DNA from: Virgibacillus litoralis
Lineage (GTDB): Bacteria; Bacillota; Bacilli; Bacillales; Amphibacillaceae
Reading direction: 5' to 3'
NCBI RefSeq assembly: GCF_017873675.1
Contig: NZ_JAGGKK010000001.1
Coordinates: 186,001 to 250,000 of the forward strand
DNA: 64,000 nucleotides
Numbering within the stretch: position 1 is the stretch's first letter; each line of letters begins with the position of its first letter. Made by a program: the position numbers and the translations under genes. Positions 9,539-18,300 of this stretch are shown here, piece after piece. The notes under the pieces are model-generated. The model worked only from the letters and a program-made list of their open reading frames with translations. It was not told where the DNA came from and searched no databases.

Positions 9539-9745
9539 ATGAATTTTACTATTCACCAATCTATAAGTATTCATATGTTAAAAATAGGCGCGATCACAAA
9601 TTCTTCAGTTGTACAAATTGGGAGCACCGGAAGTATTCAGGCACAATCGGATATTTACAATACAGGGGAGTATGAAGAAGCTGCGGAACCGGCTGAACCT
9701 GTTGGTCAGTCTTCAATCATTCGATTGCAACAGCCTGGTCAATAG
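9539..9745 (+). CDS. gerPB: Spore germination protein GerPB
   Basis: A 68-residue protein beginning MNFTIHQSISIHMLKIGAIT, with SSVVQIGSTGSIQAQSD in the centre and an Ala/Glu/Pro-rich tail, as in GerPB. A GTG 9 nt upstream keeps the frame open, but it overlaps the GGAG site, and the ATG at 9539 has the correct 8-nt spacing. Second of six gerP genes; mother-cell expression and a coat location are expected from the family. Confidence 0.88.
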   Translation: MNFTIHQSISIHMLKIGAITNSSVVQIGSTGSIQAQSDIYNTGEYEEAAEPAEPVGQSSIIRLQQPGQ

Positions 9746-9812
9746 CACATATTTGCCTGTTATGCATATGTTACTATAGGTATTTGCCTAGTTGTAAGGA
9801 GGGCACACTCTT

Positions 9813-10376
9813 ATGAATAGCTGGAATAATTATATGTATAACTTACTGCAACGCATTGATGAGCAGGACAGAAAAATCAGGTCACTGGAATCAAGAGTCG
9901 AGAAGTTTGAACAAAAAGAATCGAACCACAACAACATTGAAAAAATTGAATATCACTTTGACCAGCTGAAAATAGAGAATCTTGATGGAACTCTCCACAT
10001 TGGTTTGTCACCAAATGACCTGAAAGATATAGAAGATCTCTCTGTTCCACCTGGCAAAACACCAGTCAAACAACAATTATTATCTGACTTAAATAGGTAC
10101 CTAAAAGAACATGGAGCAAACCTAATCCGTAATATAGCTGACCAGAATCATTTTTCTATTGATAACACAGATCCATCAATACTTATCGAGGATATGGCCA
10201 AACAGCTACCCGAACGAATCACGTTTTATGAAGAAGAATCCAAACGTAACAATCAAAACCTTTCAGAGGACCAGAAGAAGCAATTCATTATGGAGCAAAT
10301 TAAAAATGAAATTCATCATTCGTTAACAACATATATGGAAAGGAATGATTCAGAAAATGAATATGGAAGTTCATAA
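9813..10376 (+). CDS. gerPC: Spore germination protein GerPC
   Basis: A 187-residue protein, the largest of the operon. Residues about 10-45 form a predicted coiled coil (YNLLQRIDEQDRKIRSLES and on). The central segment with IEYHFDQLKIENLDGTLHIG is the family hallmark, and the C-terminal half is hydrophilic and helical. It has an AAGGAGG site. GerPC is needed for coat permeability to germinants in related spore formers and may be a scaffold for the small GerP proteins; that structural role is inference. The 3' end overlaps the start of gerPD by 20 nt. Confidence 0.9.
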   Translation: MNSWNNYMYNLLQRIDEQDRKIRSLESRVEKFEQKESNHNNIEKIEYHFDQLKIENLDGTLHIGLSPNDLKDIEDLSVPPGKTPVKQQLLSDLNRYLKEHGANLIRNIADQNHFSIDNTDPSILIEDMAKQLPERITFYEEESKRNNQNLSEDQKKQFIMEQIKNEIHHSLTTYMERNDSENEYGSS

Positions 10377-10530
10377 CTGGGGTTTACAAGTCGGAAATGT
10401 TCAAATAGATGCGATCACATCTTCGTCTGTGTTTTTAGTAGGAGACAGTGAAGATATAATCCTCTCATCATTCTTCGATACTCCACCAGAAGCAACTATG
10501 ATTGGTTCCATCGTTCCACTATCAGGATGA
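10357..10530 (+). CDS. gerPD: Spore germination protein GerPD
   Basis: A 57-residue protein, MNMEVHNWGLQVGNVQIDAI then SSSVFLVGDSEDIILSS, matching GerPD. Three in-frame ATG codons (10345, 10357, 10363) are possible. The middle one gives the same distance to the conserved VGN motif as the B. subtilis protein and lies 12 nt after AAAGGA, so it is chosen with modest certainty. It overlaps the end of gerPC, implying coupled translation. Confidence 0.82.
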   Translation: MNMEVHNWGLQVGNVQIDAITSSSVFLVGDSEDIILSSFFDTPPEATMIGSIVPLSG

Positions 10531-10542
10531 GGGGTTTTATTG

Positions 10543-10935
10543 ATGCAAAAGCGAACAGCATCCGTTAGACATATCAGAGTTCATGGTCTAACATATAGCG
10601 GAATTTTTAATATTGGCGATACATTAAATGCCCGTCCGAAATCAAGGGGAATTGCAATCCAAAAAGAAGGTGCAACTTTTGTAGGTGATGAGGGTCTTCA
10701 TTTTAATAAATTTTCACTATTTCAGCGGGACGCGAACTGGCCGACTAATGCCACAGGAGTCCAAAAAAATACACTAAATCATTCTAATGTAATTAAAGTA
10801 GGGAACATATCTATCCTCGGGGTCAGTCAATCATCTATTTTGCATATTGGTAACCTTAATGAATTATCTGCAGAAGCAAGGGTTAAACACTTCCGTCAGT
10901 ATACCACTGACACGGATAACAACATGACATCATAA
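10543..10935 (+). CDS. gerPE: Spore germination protein GerPE
   Basis: A 130-residue protein with GLTYSGIFNIGDTLNARPKS near residue 20 and a second related half containing VIKVGNISILGVSQSSILHIG near 85, a duplicated GerP-type beta motif. The preceding TTG is in frame, but the ATG at 10543 has GAGGGG at 8 nt and is preferred. It begins 12 nt after gerPD. Coat location and role in germinant access are taken from the family. Confidence 0.88.
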   Translation: MQKRTASVRHIRVHGLTYSGIFNIGDTLNARPKSRGIAIQKEGATFVGDEGLHFNKFSLFQRDANWPTNATGVQKNTLNHSNVIKVGNISILGVSQSSILHIGNLNELSAEARVKHFRQYTTDTDNNMTS

Positions 10936-10976
10936 ACTATGTGTATCCTGAAAAATAAATTCTGGAGGAGTTCTTC

Positions 10977-11195
10977 ATGCCATCAATTGTTGGACCAATA
11001 AAGATAAATAGTGTGGGTGGTGGCGTCATAAACTTTGGTGATTCCTTTTATCTCGCACCTAAAAGTACTTCCAAAACAAACACAGGTGCAGGATCACAAA
11101 ACACTGGTGATTTCATTTGTACCAATAGTGGTTTAAGCTCCACCAACCCATTTGACCCTGATGTGAACGATCAGAATTTAACAGCTAATGCTTAA
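10977..11195 (+). CDS. gerPF: Spore germination protein GerPF
   Basis: A 72-residue protein, MPSIVGPIKINSVGGGVINF then GDSFYLAPKSTSKTNTGAGS, closely related to GerPA and typical of GerPF. GGAGGAG precedes the ATG. It is the last gene of the operon; a terminator hairpin starts 3 nt after its stop codon. Confidence 0.9.
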   Translation: MPSIVGPIKINSVGGGVINFGDSFYLAPKSTSKTNTGAGSQNTGDFICTNSGLSSTNPFDPDVNDQNLTANA

Positions 11196-11198
11196 TTT

Positions 11199-11234
11199 AA
11201 AAGAACTGTCCAATTGATGCGACAGTTCTTTTGG
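11199..11234 (+). terminator. Terminator of the gerP operon
   Basis: AAAAGAACTGTC and GACAGTTCTTTT are inverted around a 10-nt loop directly after gerPF. Confidence 0.75.
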
Positions 11235-11387
11235 CTATTTGCTCCTATTTTCGTGTGACTGATTGAAGTCCCAATACGAAATGATACTTCCTCCTCGACA
11301 AGTAACGTGTTCCCTCTCCTATTACAAAATCTAGAATCAACACCTGATAGCTTAAGTATATTTATTCACTACAAGGCACTTTTCTTC

Positions 11388-11945
11388 CTATTCAAATTCT
11401 GATTGATCAATGAATAATAATTGCAAAACATATATTAGTAAAAAAGCTGCCATTGCGAGTGAACCCCAACCAAGTGTCTTCTGCTCCACTTCCAAATAGT
11501 TATTGCATATCTGACTATCCGCCCCAATATACAGCCACGCCATTAGTCCAAACATGATAACAAAGAATACATAAGTAATATTTCTGCCAACTTCCCCAAG
11601 TTTCATCCAGCTATCACGTAGAGGAATCCCTGCTAAAAACGGCAAACTGATAAATTTAAATACCTCTACCATTTGTATAGTAACAGCCTCATCCATCGAA
11701 CGTGGGATCATCCAGTAACTCCAAATAACAATGAATAATAGAATTCCAGGTACACCGTTACCATTCCATTTTTCAAAAAAACCCGGAAACTTCATCTGAA
11801 AAAATCGTGCCATTAGAAATCCAGATATCACAAGGAGTGGCATTTGCATATGCATGTGCACAATCATAATCGATTCAAGTAAATTAGCTACAGGTGGAAG
11901 AATTAGAAAGACGTAAAGCATTAAACCATAGATTGCTTGTTTCAT
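11388..11945 (-). CDS. Integral membrane protein linked to ba3 oxidase, possible copper-related assembly factor
   Basis: A 185-residue protein with five or six membrane segments. I do not recognise a named family with certainty. Near residues 30-38 it has HMHMQMPLL at the mouth of a helix, which resembles the H-M-x-Q-H core of CtaG-type oxidase assembly proteins and is rich in copper-binding residues. It starts 4 nt after the stop of the SCO1-like gene, with GAGGGGGA as ribosome site, so the two are surely co-transcribed. This supports, but does not prove, a role in metal insertion into the neighbouring ba3 oxidase. Confidence 0.7.
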   Translation of the reverse strand: MKQAIYGLMLYVFLILPPVANLLESIMIVHMHMQMPLLVISGFLMARFFQMKFPGFFEKWNGNGVPGILLFIVIWSYWMIPRSMDEAVTIQMVEVFKFISLPFLAGIPLRDSWMKLGEVGRNITYVFFVIMFGLMAWLYIGADSQICNNYLEVEQKTLGWGSLAMAAFLLIYVLQLLFIDQSEFE

Positions 11946-11948
11946 CGT

Positions 11949-12584
11949 CTATTCCCCCTCTTCACTGTCAAGAATATTTACAACAGTATCAGCAGCTTCA
12001 TCAATTCTGGTGAAATCCATCACTTGCTGCAAATGGCCGGTTTTTCCTATAAAATAGAAAGCACTATTATGTGTGAAGTCTCCATTACCATCAGGGATAA
12101 CAATTACGCCCAGTTTTTCAAGTAGAATGTCCAGTTCCGATTGGTCATTTATTCTTGCCATGCGCCACGTTTCTCCATCACTTCCAAAGTAGGATCTGTA
12201 TTTGGTTAACGTTGCTGGATCATCTCTTGCAGGGTCAAAACTTATACTTAGAAAGACGATGTCCTCACCAATATACTTACTCGGAATTTGATCATAGACA
12301 TCTGCCATGTTCATTTCTAGCTGTGGACATACGGTGGTACAACTTGTATACATAAATGTTAGAAATACGTATTTTCCTTCTGCAAATTCATCAAAAGTAT
12401 ATGTTCGCTCGTGACTGTCCTCCAAAGTTACAGAAGGAAATTCAGGCTTGTTTTGTAATACTTCATATGTTCTGGCACTTTCTGCTGTAAATGCACGGAA
12501 TCCATCGGTTCCAATAAAAAATAAACCAATTCCAAATATGATTACGAGAATGATAGCTATTAAATTACGTCTGTCCTTGATCAT
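11949..12584 (-). CDS. SCO1/SenC family copper chaperone for cytochrome oxidase
   Basis: A 211-residue protein with one N-terminal membrane anchor (residues 8-27) and an extracytoplasmic thioredoxin-like SCO domain. The copper ligands are visible: CTTVC near residues 82-86 (in FMYTSCTTVCPQLE) and the distal histidine in DFTHNSAFYFIGK near 170. SCO proteins deliver copper to the CuA site, which is present in the ba3 subunit II encoded upstream on the same strand. A terminator separates it from subunit I, so it may be a separate transcription unit or read-through. The ribosome site (GGGAAGTGA) is weak. Confidence 0.93.
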   Translation of the reverse strand: MIKDRRNLIAIILVIIFGIGLFFIGTDGFRAFTAESARTYEVLQNKPEFPSVTLEDSHERTYTFDEFAEGKYVFLTFMYTSCTTVCPQLEMNMADVYDQIPSKYIGEDIVFLSISFDPARDDPATLTKYRSYFGSDGETWRMARINDQSELDILLEKLGVIVIPDGNGDFTHNSAFYFIGKTGHLQQVMDFTRIDEAADTVVNILDSEEGE

Positions 12585-12639
12585 AACCGATCACTTCCCA
12601 AGTTTGTAATTTATCATTCGTTTTACTTTAGAAAACTTG

Positions 12640-12671
12640 GCAGTAAGAAAGTACTTATACTTTCCTACTGC
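12640..12671. repeat. Dispersed palindrome, copy 3
   Basis: GCAGTAAGAAAGTA then CTTA then TACTTTCCTACTGC: a near-perfect 14-bp stem, preceded by TTTAGAAAACTTG as after rocD. It lies between the SCO1 gene and the oxidase terminator. Confidence 0.65.
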
Positions 12672-12673
12672 TT

Positions 12674-12704
12674 AAAAAGATAGCCCCAAACAGGACTATC
12701 TCTT
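12674..12704 (-). terminator. Terminator of the ba3 oxidase operon
   Basis: On the minus strand GAGATAGTCC pairs with GGGCTATCTTT around a short loop and is followed by a T run. It lies 15 nt past the subunit I stop. Confidence 0.75.
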
Positions 12705-12718
12705 TAATTTTGTTTCAA

Positions 12719-14398
12719 CTACCATGTTCTGATTGGTGGTGATCCGGGTCCACCGTTAACAACAAAGTCTACAATCGGTACAACGTAGGCCATAGCTACA
12801 ACCATTAGCATTAAGATAATCCAAATGCTCCAGCGTTCAGTCCATAGTGGTGTAGGTGCTTCATTTTCCTCAGCTTCACCAAGAGGGAATTCTGTTTCAC
12901 CTTTTGGAGCGAAAAACATCATATTGAATACTGCATAAACTTGAATAATTACACCTAAAAGCAGTAATGTTCCTCCGAATGCCATAACATACTCGTAAGG
13001 CACCCAGCTTAATGCAATTTCATGGTCTCCATACGTTGTGAAAGATGTCCGTCTTGGGTCACCCAACAGCCCTACTAAATGCTGTGAACCTGACATGAAG
13101 ATCATTCCGACTGTCCAGATAATTGTCTGGATAACACCAAGTCTATTCATTTGAGGGGTTAGCTTACGCTTAGATAGAAACGGTACAAGCCAATAAGTAA
13201 TCCCAAAGAATGTTAAGACAACTGTTACACCTACAGTTATATGGAAGTGCCCAACAACCCACATTGTGTTATGAATTACCTGGTTCATCTGGTTACTTGT
13301 ATTGACAATTCCACCAGCACCGCCAGGGATAAAAGCAATCATAGCAATCATCGGGGCTAAGAAACGCACATCTCCCCATGGAAGTTTTGTGAACCAGCCT
13401 AATAGTCCTTTACCACCGCGTTTTCTGCCAGCTCTTTCAAACATAGCGAATATGGCGAACGCAGTCATCAATGAAGGGAATGCGATTGATGTACTCATAA
13501 ACACGTGTAAAAACTTAACTGATTCTGAAATTCCTGGGTCAATAATTTGATGGTGAAATCCACCAGGAATGTTTAAAATAACTAATAATATTACAACAAC
13601 TCGAGCAAGTTTATCACTAAACACTTTTCCGCCGATAATCTTTGGTATTGCTACATACCATGCTGAAATTGCTACAATATACCAAATATTTACCAATGTG
13701 TGTCCAAAACTCCAAAATAGTGTTCGGCTAACCATGACGTTAATTGTTTCTTTCCATCCCAACGACCAAGGAATGAGCGTTAATACTTCTACTGTTACAC
13801 CAATACTTCCGAAGAACCAAAGTATGAATACACCCATTGCGAAGAAAGCATACAGCGGCGTTACTTGACCACGATGATTTTTTCTCCAATGATTGTAATT
13901 GATGAATGCTCCAAAACTGCATGACCATATACCTAGCACAACAAATACTAACCCGATATAAAAGATAGGTGATGCAGCAAGTGGTGGATAAAACGTATAT
14001 AAAACGGACGCTTCATTCATTAAAATTGTTATTACTACTAGTACTACTCCTAACAGCATCAATCCAAGTCCAACCCAAGCCATTTTCCTCACTTTTGGAA
14101 GAAGTCCTCCTAATGTATGGGATAGAACTGCATATAAATAACCAATTGTGAATGTAGCTGTAAAAACTAGAATTAATAAAATACCGTGTGCTGTTAACAC
14201 TTGGTAATAGTTTAACCATGCTGGCAATTCCAGAAGACCGGCCCTCTGAAGTCCTTGTACTAATCCTAAAATTCCGCCAATAAGTAATGTAATAAAGGCT
14301 ACTGATAAATATGATTTCGATATTTTAGCATCCAGAGGATTAACGCCTAATCCTTTATTCGCCTTCTCGCGAAATGTTTCTTTTATTGATTGTTCCAT
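12719..14398 (-). CDS. cbaA: ba3-type cytochrome c oxidase subunit I
   Basis: A 559-residue heme-copper oxidase catalytic subunit, type B (ba3), with about 13 helices. The low-spin heme ligand lies in YQVLTAHGILLILVF near residue 70. CuB ligands are in SRTLFWSFGHTLVNIWY (near 235) and HHQIIDPG (near 285). The high-spin heme region is VGHFHITVGV near 385. It reduces O2 to water with proton pumping. The D-channel asparagine/aspartate motif of A-type enzymes is absent, as expected for ba3. It is preceded by subunit II after 15 nt. B. subtilis lacks this enzyme; it occurs in Geobacillus and many halotolerant Bacillaceae. Confidence 0.96.
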   Translation of the reverse strand: MEQSIKETFREKANKGLGVNPLDAKISKSYLSVAFITLLIGGILGLVQGLQRAGLLELPAWLNYYQVLTAHGILLILVFTATFTIGYLYAVLSHTLGGLLPKVRKMAWVGLGLMLLGVVLVVITILMNEASVLYTFYPPLAASPIFYIGLVFVVLGIWSCSFGAFINYNHWRKNHRGQVTPLYAFFAMGVFILWFFGSIGVTVEVLTLIPWSLGWKETINVMVSRTLFWSFGHTLVNIWYIVAISAWYVAIPKIIGGKVFSDKLARVVVILLVILNIPGGFHHQIIDPGISESVKFLHVFMSTSIAFPSLMTAFAIFAMFERAGRKRGGKGLLGWFTKLPWGDVRFLAPMIAMIAFIPGGAGGIVNTSNQMNQVIHNTMWVVGHFHITVGVTVVLTFFGITYWLVPFLSKRKLTPQMNRLGVIQTIIWTVGMIFMSGSQHLVGLLGDPRRTSFTTYGDHEIALSWVPYEYVMAFGGTLLLLGVIIQVYAVFNMMFFAPKGETEFPLGEAEENEAPTPLWTERWSIWIILMLMVVAMAYVVPIVDFVVNGGPGSPPIRTW

Positions 14399-14413
14399 TT
14401 GACTTTACCTCCT

Positions 14414-14875
14414 TTACTTCACCGTGATTGTCGTGGACATAAGCTGATGCCCCGCACCGCAATATTCATTACATAACACTAGATACTCGCCTGGCTCATC
14501 AAATGTGTGAGTGATTTCTTGGATGTGACCTGGCATTACCATTGCATTAATGTTTGTTCCAGCAACTTGAAAGCCATGAACAACATCTTTGGAAGTCATT
14601 GTAAATGTCACTTCTGCCCCAGCTGGAACTTCAATATCGCTGGGAGTAAAGCCAAACGCTTGTAATGTCATAACTACTTCATATTCGTTTTCCCCAACCT
14701 TTTTCACGCCAGGATTATCAAATGGAGCAGTTTGATCTACTTGCTCAGGATCAATATTTTCTTTATTACTTGGTGGTCCCATACCTAACGCGAATGTTTG
14801 ATAACCTACTATAACCATAAATAAAATTAAAATACCGGCACTTAATCCAAGCCAAATTTCTTCTAAGCGATGCAT
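14414..14875 (-). CDS. cbaB: ba3-type cytochrome c oxidase subunit II (CuA)
   Basis: A 153-residue protein with a single N-terminal membrane helix and an extracytoplasmic cupredoxin domain. The binuclear CuA ligands are seen in the C-terminal VLCNEYCGAGHQLM (two Cys, His, Met) together with the earlier histidine in SKDVVHGFQVAG. The short length with one helix is typical of ba3 rather than aa3/caa3 subunit II. It accepts electrons from cytochrome c and passes them to subunit I. It lies 12 nt after the small subunit gene. Confidence 0.95.
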   Translation of the reverse strand: MHRLEEIWLGLSAGILILFMVIVGYQTFALGMGPPSNKENIDPEQVDQTAPFDNPGVKKVGENEYEVVMTLQAFGFTPSDIEVPAGAEVTFTMTSKDVVHGFQVAGTNINAMVMPGHIQEITHTFDEPGEYLVLCNEYCGAGHQLMSTTITVK

Positions 14876-14887
14876 ATCGTTTCCCTC

Positions 14888-15031
14888 CTATACTCTGGAC
14901 ATATATAACCAAAAGACTCCTACCCACATAACAACGATGACTCCTAACACAAATAACACGGAAACCATTGTACCTTTTAATGATGTTTCTTCTTTATTTT
15001 CGACTGGAGTACTCGTTTTTGCTGCTTCCAT
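14888..15031 (-). CDS. cbaD: ba3-type oxidase small subunit IIa
   Basis: A 47-residue protein: a hydrophilic N-terminus of about 20 residues (MEAAKTSTPVENKEE) and one membrane helix (VSVLFVLGVIVVMWVGVFWL) ending in YMSRV. A single-helix protein just upstream of ba3 subunit II is the expected subunit IIa. AAGGAGGGGA stands 7-8 nt before the ATG. It is the first gene of the oxidase operon; an FNR/CRP-like site lies about 65-80 bp upstream. Assignment rests on size, topology and position. Confidence 0.82.
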   Translation of the reverse strand: MEAAKTSTPVENKEETSLKGTMVSVLFVLGVIVVMWVGVFWLYMSRV

Positions 15032-15094
15032 CACAAATCCCCTCCTTGTAAACTATCTTTCTACTACATCTTATTTTTTTAAGGTGTTTTTCGA

Positions 15095-15110
15095 AGTGAA
15101 CTAAATCACA
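15095..15110. promoter_or_regulatory. FNR/CRP-family binding site upstream of the ba3 oxidase operon
   Basis: AGTGA-ACTAAA-TCACA, read on the other strand TGTGA-TTTAGT-TCACT, matches the TGTGA-N6-TCACA consensus at nine of ten positions. The position, 64-79 bp before the first gene, suits activation or repression by an oxygen-responsive regulator. The regulator itself is not in the window. Confidence 0.55.
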
Positions 15111-15165
15111 CGAATACGTGATTTTAATTACATGAAGAATTCCAGTAATCATTTGCAAAGAATTC

Positions 15166-15215
15166 CAAAAAAAATAAAGAGCAAAACCCTTGATATGACA
15201 GGGTCTTACTCTTTA
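15166..15215 (-). terminator. Terminator of the addBA operon
   Basis: On the minus strand AAAGAGTAAGACCCT pairs with AGGGTTTTGCTCTTT and is followed by ATTTTTTTT. The rest of 15032-15378 holds an FNR-like site, this hairpin and AT-rich DNA with no gene seen. Confidence 0.8.
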
Positions 15216-15364
15216 AATATAACCATTATAATTTGTAACTACTTCGACACATTTTCGGAAATTATATTTATTAAAAAACTGATATTCATTAGCCAACCCA
15301 ATGAAAACATAATTTACTTTCATAGATGACTTTTTACTTTAAGTGCAAATCTTATGGACTTATT

Positions 15365-15396
15365 CAGTCAGAGAGTATTTATACATTCTTAACTGC
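15365..15396. repeat. Dispersed palindrome, copy 4, overlapping the addA stop
   Basis: CAGTCAGAGAGTAT/ATACATTCTTAACTG is a degenerate version of the GCAGTAAGAAAGTA palindrome. Its right arm contains the last five codons and stop of addA. Confidence 0.45.
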
Positions 15397-18300
15397 CAGT
15401 AAAAGTTGCTTGGAAAAGAAATAAAGATATGTCTCTTTTACTTGTTCATACCAAATATGTTCCACCGCATGTTTGTACAAATTCATTTGAATTTTATACC
15501 TGTCTAAAAGTTTATCTTCTACATGGCTGGTTACTTCCTCAGTGATGGCATCAGTCTTATAATCAAGAATAATCCACCCATCATCTTTTGGAATAACACA
15601 GTCTATCACACCTTGCACCAATACTTGTTCGTCCGTATTATTGGTCCAGTTTGCATACACTTCTTTTGCAGATAACGAAAGGCTGAATGGTACTTCCCGA
15701 TAAATAATCGGTGATTCCATGATTAATTGGGCAATTGACGTGTTGAAAAATTGTTCAACAGCAGTGGTCTCGATAACCTCTGCCTCCTGTTTCGTCAAAA
15801 CTTCCCGTTCTACTAATTGTTCCACAAATTCTTCTATTTCTGTTGCAGTCATTGGCTTCGTCAGTGGTATATGCTGCATCACTGTGTGCATTGCGGTACC
15901 ACGTTCTGCCGCAGTAATCGATTTTTGTTTTTGCATAAAAGCAGGGCGTTTGGCGATTGGGGCTTGAGACGTTTGGATAAGCTGTTCACCACTATATTCA
16001 TCTTTTATCTCACGCTGTCTTTTAATTTCGGTCACTGTTTGTTTGGCCCTGTAAGTTGCAGCTTCAAGATACGGATACGTGTAAGCAAGGCGATCGTTAA
16101 CAGCCCAATCCAAGTGGCTATCATCCAATTCCAGCGGCTGCCAATTCAAGATATTTTCTTTTCGCTCTAGATCAGCTTGCGTAACTGCTTCATCTAGATT
16201 GGTTAGCGAACTGCCGTGTAAAATTGAAACATTCCATTCAGAAGGATCGATTTGGATTGCTTCCAAAACAGCATCATCAACCTCCAACGTCCGCAGTACA
16301 TCATTTCCTTTGTGACGGATTAAAGCAGGACCAACCCAATCAAGGTATGTTTTTGATTCAATCCTGTAATGTGCAGGAAGAATCCATTCCGAATGATCAA
16401 TCATTTTTTCCCATTTCTGTTGTTTCTTTTCAAATGATGGGACATTACCAACCATCACTAACTTCTCTTTCGCGCGTGTCAATGCAACATATAATACACG
16501 CATTTCCTCTGCCAGGAGCTCTCGCAATTTTTCTTTTTGCAATGCATGGTGAAACAGTGTCGGATAGGTTATCCGTTTGACCGGATCAATATATTTACTG
16601 GCAAACCCTAAGTCTTTATGCAATAAATAACGACGTTTCAAATCCATAAAATTAAATTGTTTATCCATCGCTCCCAGGATAACAACTGGGAACTCCAAAC
16701 CTTTACTTTTATGAATCGTCATGATTCGGACAACATCCTCTTGCTCACTTAATGCCCGGGCTGCCCCAAGATCATCACCACGCTCCTCCATACGTTCAAT
16801 AAACCTCAGGAAGCGGAATAATCCACGGAACGATGTTGACTCATATCCTCTGGCACGATCATATAGAGCTCTAAGATTCGCTTGACGCTGACGCCCCCCA
16901 GGCATACCGCCAACAAAATCATAATATCCTGTTTCCCGATAAATCTGCCAGATCAATTCAGATAAAGCACCCTGCCGTGATGCAAGCCGGTAACGTTCAA
17001 GTCGTTCCAGGAAATTACTTACCTTAATGGCTGTATCATCCGAATTATGACGGTTAAATGCCTTCAATGCATCATAATATGTTCCCTTCTGATCTGCTAA
17101 TCGAACTAGTGACAGCTCCTCTACATTCAACCCAACAATTGGTGACTTGAGTACGGAAGCAAGCGGAATATCCTGCCTTGGATTATCAATCACTTTTAGC
17201 AGACTTAGCATGATTTTTACTTCAATGGCATCAAAATAACCTGTCGAGAGTTCGGCGTACACCGGTATTCCCTGTTTTTTTAATTCGTCGACAATCGTTG
17301 GTGCCCATGTCATTGAGCGCATTAAAATAACAACATCGCGATACTGCATATCCCGTTGTGTATCTGTTGTTTTATCGTAGACTTGTAAGGGATCGCTTTC
17401 CTTCTGTCCAATCCAGCCTTTAATTTTTTCTGCGTATGCACGTGCCTCAAGCTGTGCTTTTTCCAGATCCTGATAGTCCTCTTCATCCTGTGAAATATCC
17501 TCTTTTTCCTCTGGAACTTCACGATCAATAATGATTAGCTCTGGCTGTGGTTCAGTATGTGGTAATGTATCATACATTTTATTTGCATAAATCAGCTCAG
17601 CATCCTCATCATAGGCAATTTCCCCTAATTCCTCGTCAAGGATTTGTCTGAAAATATAGTTAGCACCAATCAGGACATGTTCACGGCTGCGGAAATTACT
17701 TGCCAAATCGATTCGTCTGGCGGGAATCCCTTCATCAGCAAAACGTTTGTATTTCTGGATAAATAACGATGGTTCTGCATGTCGAAAGCGATAGATACTC
17801 TGCTTAACATCACCAACCATAAACCGGTTTCCAGGGCCTGCCTGATCGCTAATCAGCATTAAAATTGTCTCCTGGACAAGGTTTGTATCCTGGTACTCAT
17901 CTATTAATAACTCACTGAACTGTCTCTGCAAATTGACGGCTACAGTTGAAGGTAAAACCTTATCCGCAGTGGATGAATCGTCAGTTAACAATTGCAGGCA
18001 ATAATGTTCCAAGTCAGAAAAATCAACAATAGCTCGTTCCCGCTTTTGTTCTGTAAATCGTGTTTTAAATTGTTTCACAATCTCTGTTAATTGCCTGATC
18101 ACCGGGGCCAGTTCCTGCATATCTGCAATGTGGCCTGTCAAATCACGGCTAAACCAGCCTTCTTTCATTTCATTCCATCGTTTCTTATAGCTATCACGCA
18201 ATTTTTTAACCTTATCTTTTTTGGCATCATCACAATCGACTTTTTTGCCTGATAGCTTAGCAAAAGAACTTGTCGCCATATGTGCTTGCAAATCATCCCA

